The notes beneath the pieces were generated by a model. That model was not told the origin of the DNA and did not search any database. It worked only from the letters and a program-made list of their open reading frames with translations. From contig NZ_CP062222.1 in the NCBI RefSeq assembly GCF_017487405.1, positions 3,581,001 to 3,645,000 on the forward strand: a stretch of 64,000 bases of DNA, in the 5' to 3' direction. How positions within the stretch are numbered: the stretch's first letter is position 1; each line of letters opens with the position of its first letter. This stretch comes from Brevundimonas goettingensis (lineage in GTDB: Bacteria; Pseudomonadota; Alphaproteobacteria; Caulobacterales; Caulobacteraceae). This document shows positions 63,756 to 64,000 of the stretch, piece after piece. The position numbers and the translations under genes were made by a program.

Positions 63756-63773
63756 AGAGGATTCGAATCCTCT
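63756..63773. repeat. 18-bp perfect palindrome
   Basis: AGAGGATTCGAATCCTCT, 40 bases upstream of the small helical protein. It resembles a tRNA T-arm (TTCGAAT) but no tRNA surrounds it. It may be an operator. Confidence 0.55.
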
Positions 63774-63926
63774 GCGAAACCCGGCTCCTCCGCCCCGGGT
63801 TCCACCTGAGCGGGACCTGGGGTGGTAAACAGCCGTCACAGTCGCGGCCTATGCGGACCGCGACAGTTCCCCTCCCGGCCGTTTCCGGGCTAGGAACGGC
63901 GCGCACGCAGAACCGGACTCTTTTCC

Positions 63927-64000
63927 ATGACGACCTTCGCCCCCTTCTCCGACTGGCTGGCCGGCCAGGAAGCGCCCGAGGCCCTGAAGACGGTGGTCGC
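63927..64000 (+). CDS. Start of a rightward gene, cut by the window
   Basis: ATG at 63927 opens an uninterrupted frame: MTTFAPFSDWLAGQE then APEALKTVV to the window end (24 codons). Too short to identify. Upstream 63841-63864 holds a seven-base hairpin GTCGCGG / CCGCGAC and a second imperfect stem to about 63903, possibly promoter or leader structure. Confidence 0.5.
   Translation, partial: MTTFAPFSDWLAGQEAPEALKTVV

Noticed and set aside
63740..63810. tRNA gene around TTCGAAT at 63756-63773
   Set aside because: No acceptor stem, D-arm or anticodon arm can be formed on either strand.

Overview
The window is GC-rich chromosomal DNA, almost fully packed with genes on both strands. It looks like an alphaproteobacterium of the Caulobacteraceae, most like Brevundimonas or Caulobacter. 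The evidence is the infB-rbfA-truB-rpsO-pnp and rph/hrcA-grpE clusters, a CenR-type response regulator, an NtrZ-type periplasmic protein, a DUF3576 lipoprotein beside leuS-lptE-holA, a bacterial transglutaminase-like peptidase and an HWE kinase. I see no insertion sequence, prophage, CRISPR array, rRNA or convincing tRNA. The genus is an inference from gene content and was not tested by a search.

Layout. 1-7.8 kb: end of infB, three envelope genes, then rbfA, truB, rpsO and pnp. 7.9-13.4 kb: MFS exporter, small lipoprotein, rph divergent from hrcA-grpE, exoD. 13.5-18.3 kb: peroxide-defence island of ahpD and ahpC divergent from katG, then oxyR. 18.2-28.5 kb: transglutaminase-like peptidase, lipoprotein, GNAT, lolA, a candidate small RNA, xth, a MocR regulator divergent from a YczE-type membrane protein, SseB-like protein, cenR, yggS, ThiE-like protein, ntrZ, DUF3576 lipoprotein. 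28.7-32.9 kb: leuS-lptE-holA. 32.9-40.2 kb: Trm112-like protein, chromate transporter, Lon-N protein, thioredoxin-TPR protein, proline-rich secreted protein, pyrF, MarC, SDR, Rrf2 regulator. 40.3-48.2 kb: co-directional kup, NusB/RsmB methyltransferase, rpe, heparinase-like protein, a 59-aa membrane protein, purH. 48.4-59.8 kb: M23 peptidase, orphan C5 cytosine methyltransferase, acyltransferase, CHAP protein, corA, an outer-membrane protein, nrdA, PAP2 phosphatase. 60.1-64.0 kb: response regulator and HWE kinase, a manganese-riboswitch-controlled GDT1-family transporter, an ABC ATPase, and the start of a further gene.

How the parts fit. Three blocks are housekeeping: translation and RNA decay (infB to pnp), heat-shock control (hrcA-grpE) and leucyl-tRNA/LPS/replication (leuS-lptE-holA). 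The katG/ahpC/ahpD/oxyR block is a self-contained peroxide response in which AhpC is the type reduced by AhpD. Several controls can be read from sequence: a yybP-ykoY-type manganese riboswitch before a GDT1 transporter, paired NrdR-like boxes before nrdA, twin 14-bp dyads between ahpC and katG, a MocR operator array and many intrinsic terminators.

Most notable observations: an OxyR with a single cysteine (the second redox cysteine is Phe); a hairpin-forming repeat family directly after stop codons, with compensatory arm changes; an unannotated small RNA candidate with a CCUCC-containing single-stranded region between lolA and xth; a 128-bp cruciform-type repeat after purH; and small genes of 39 and 59 codons.
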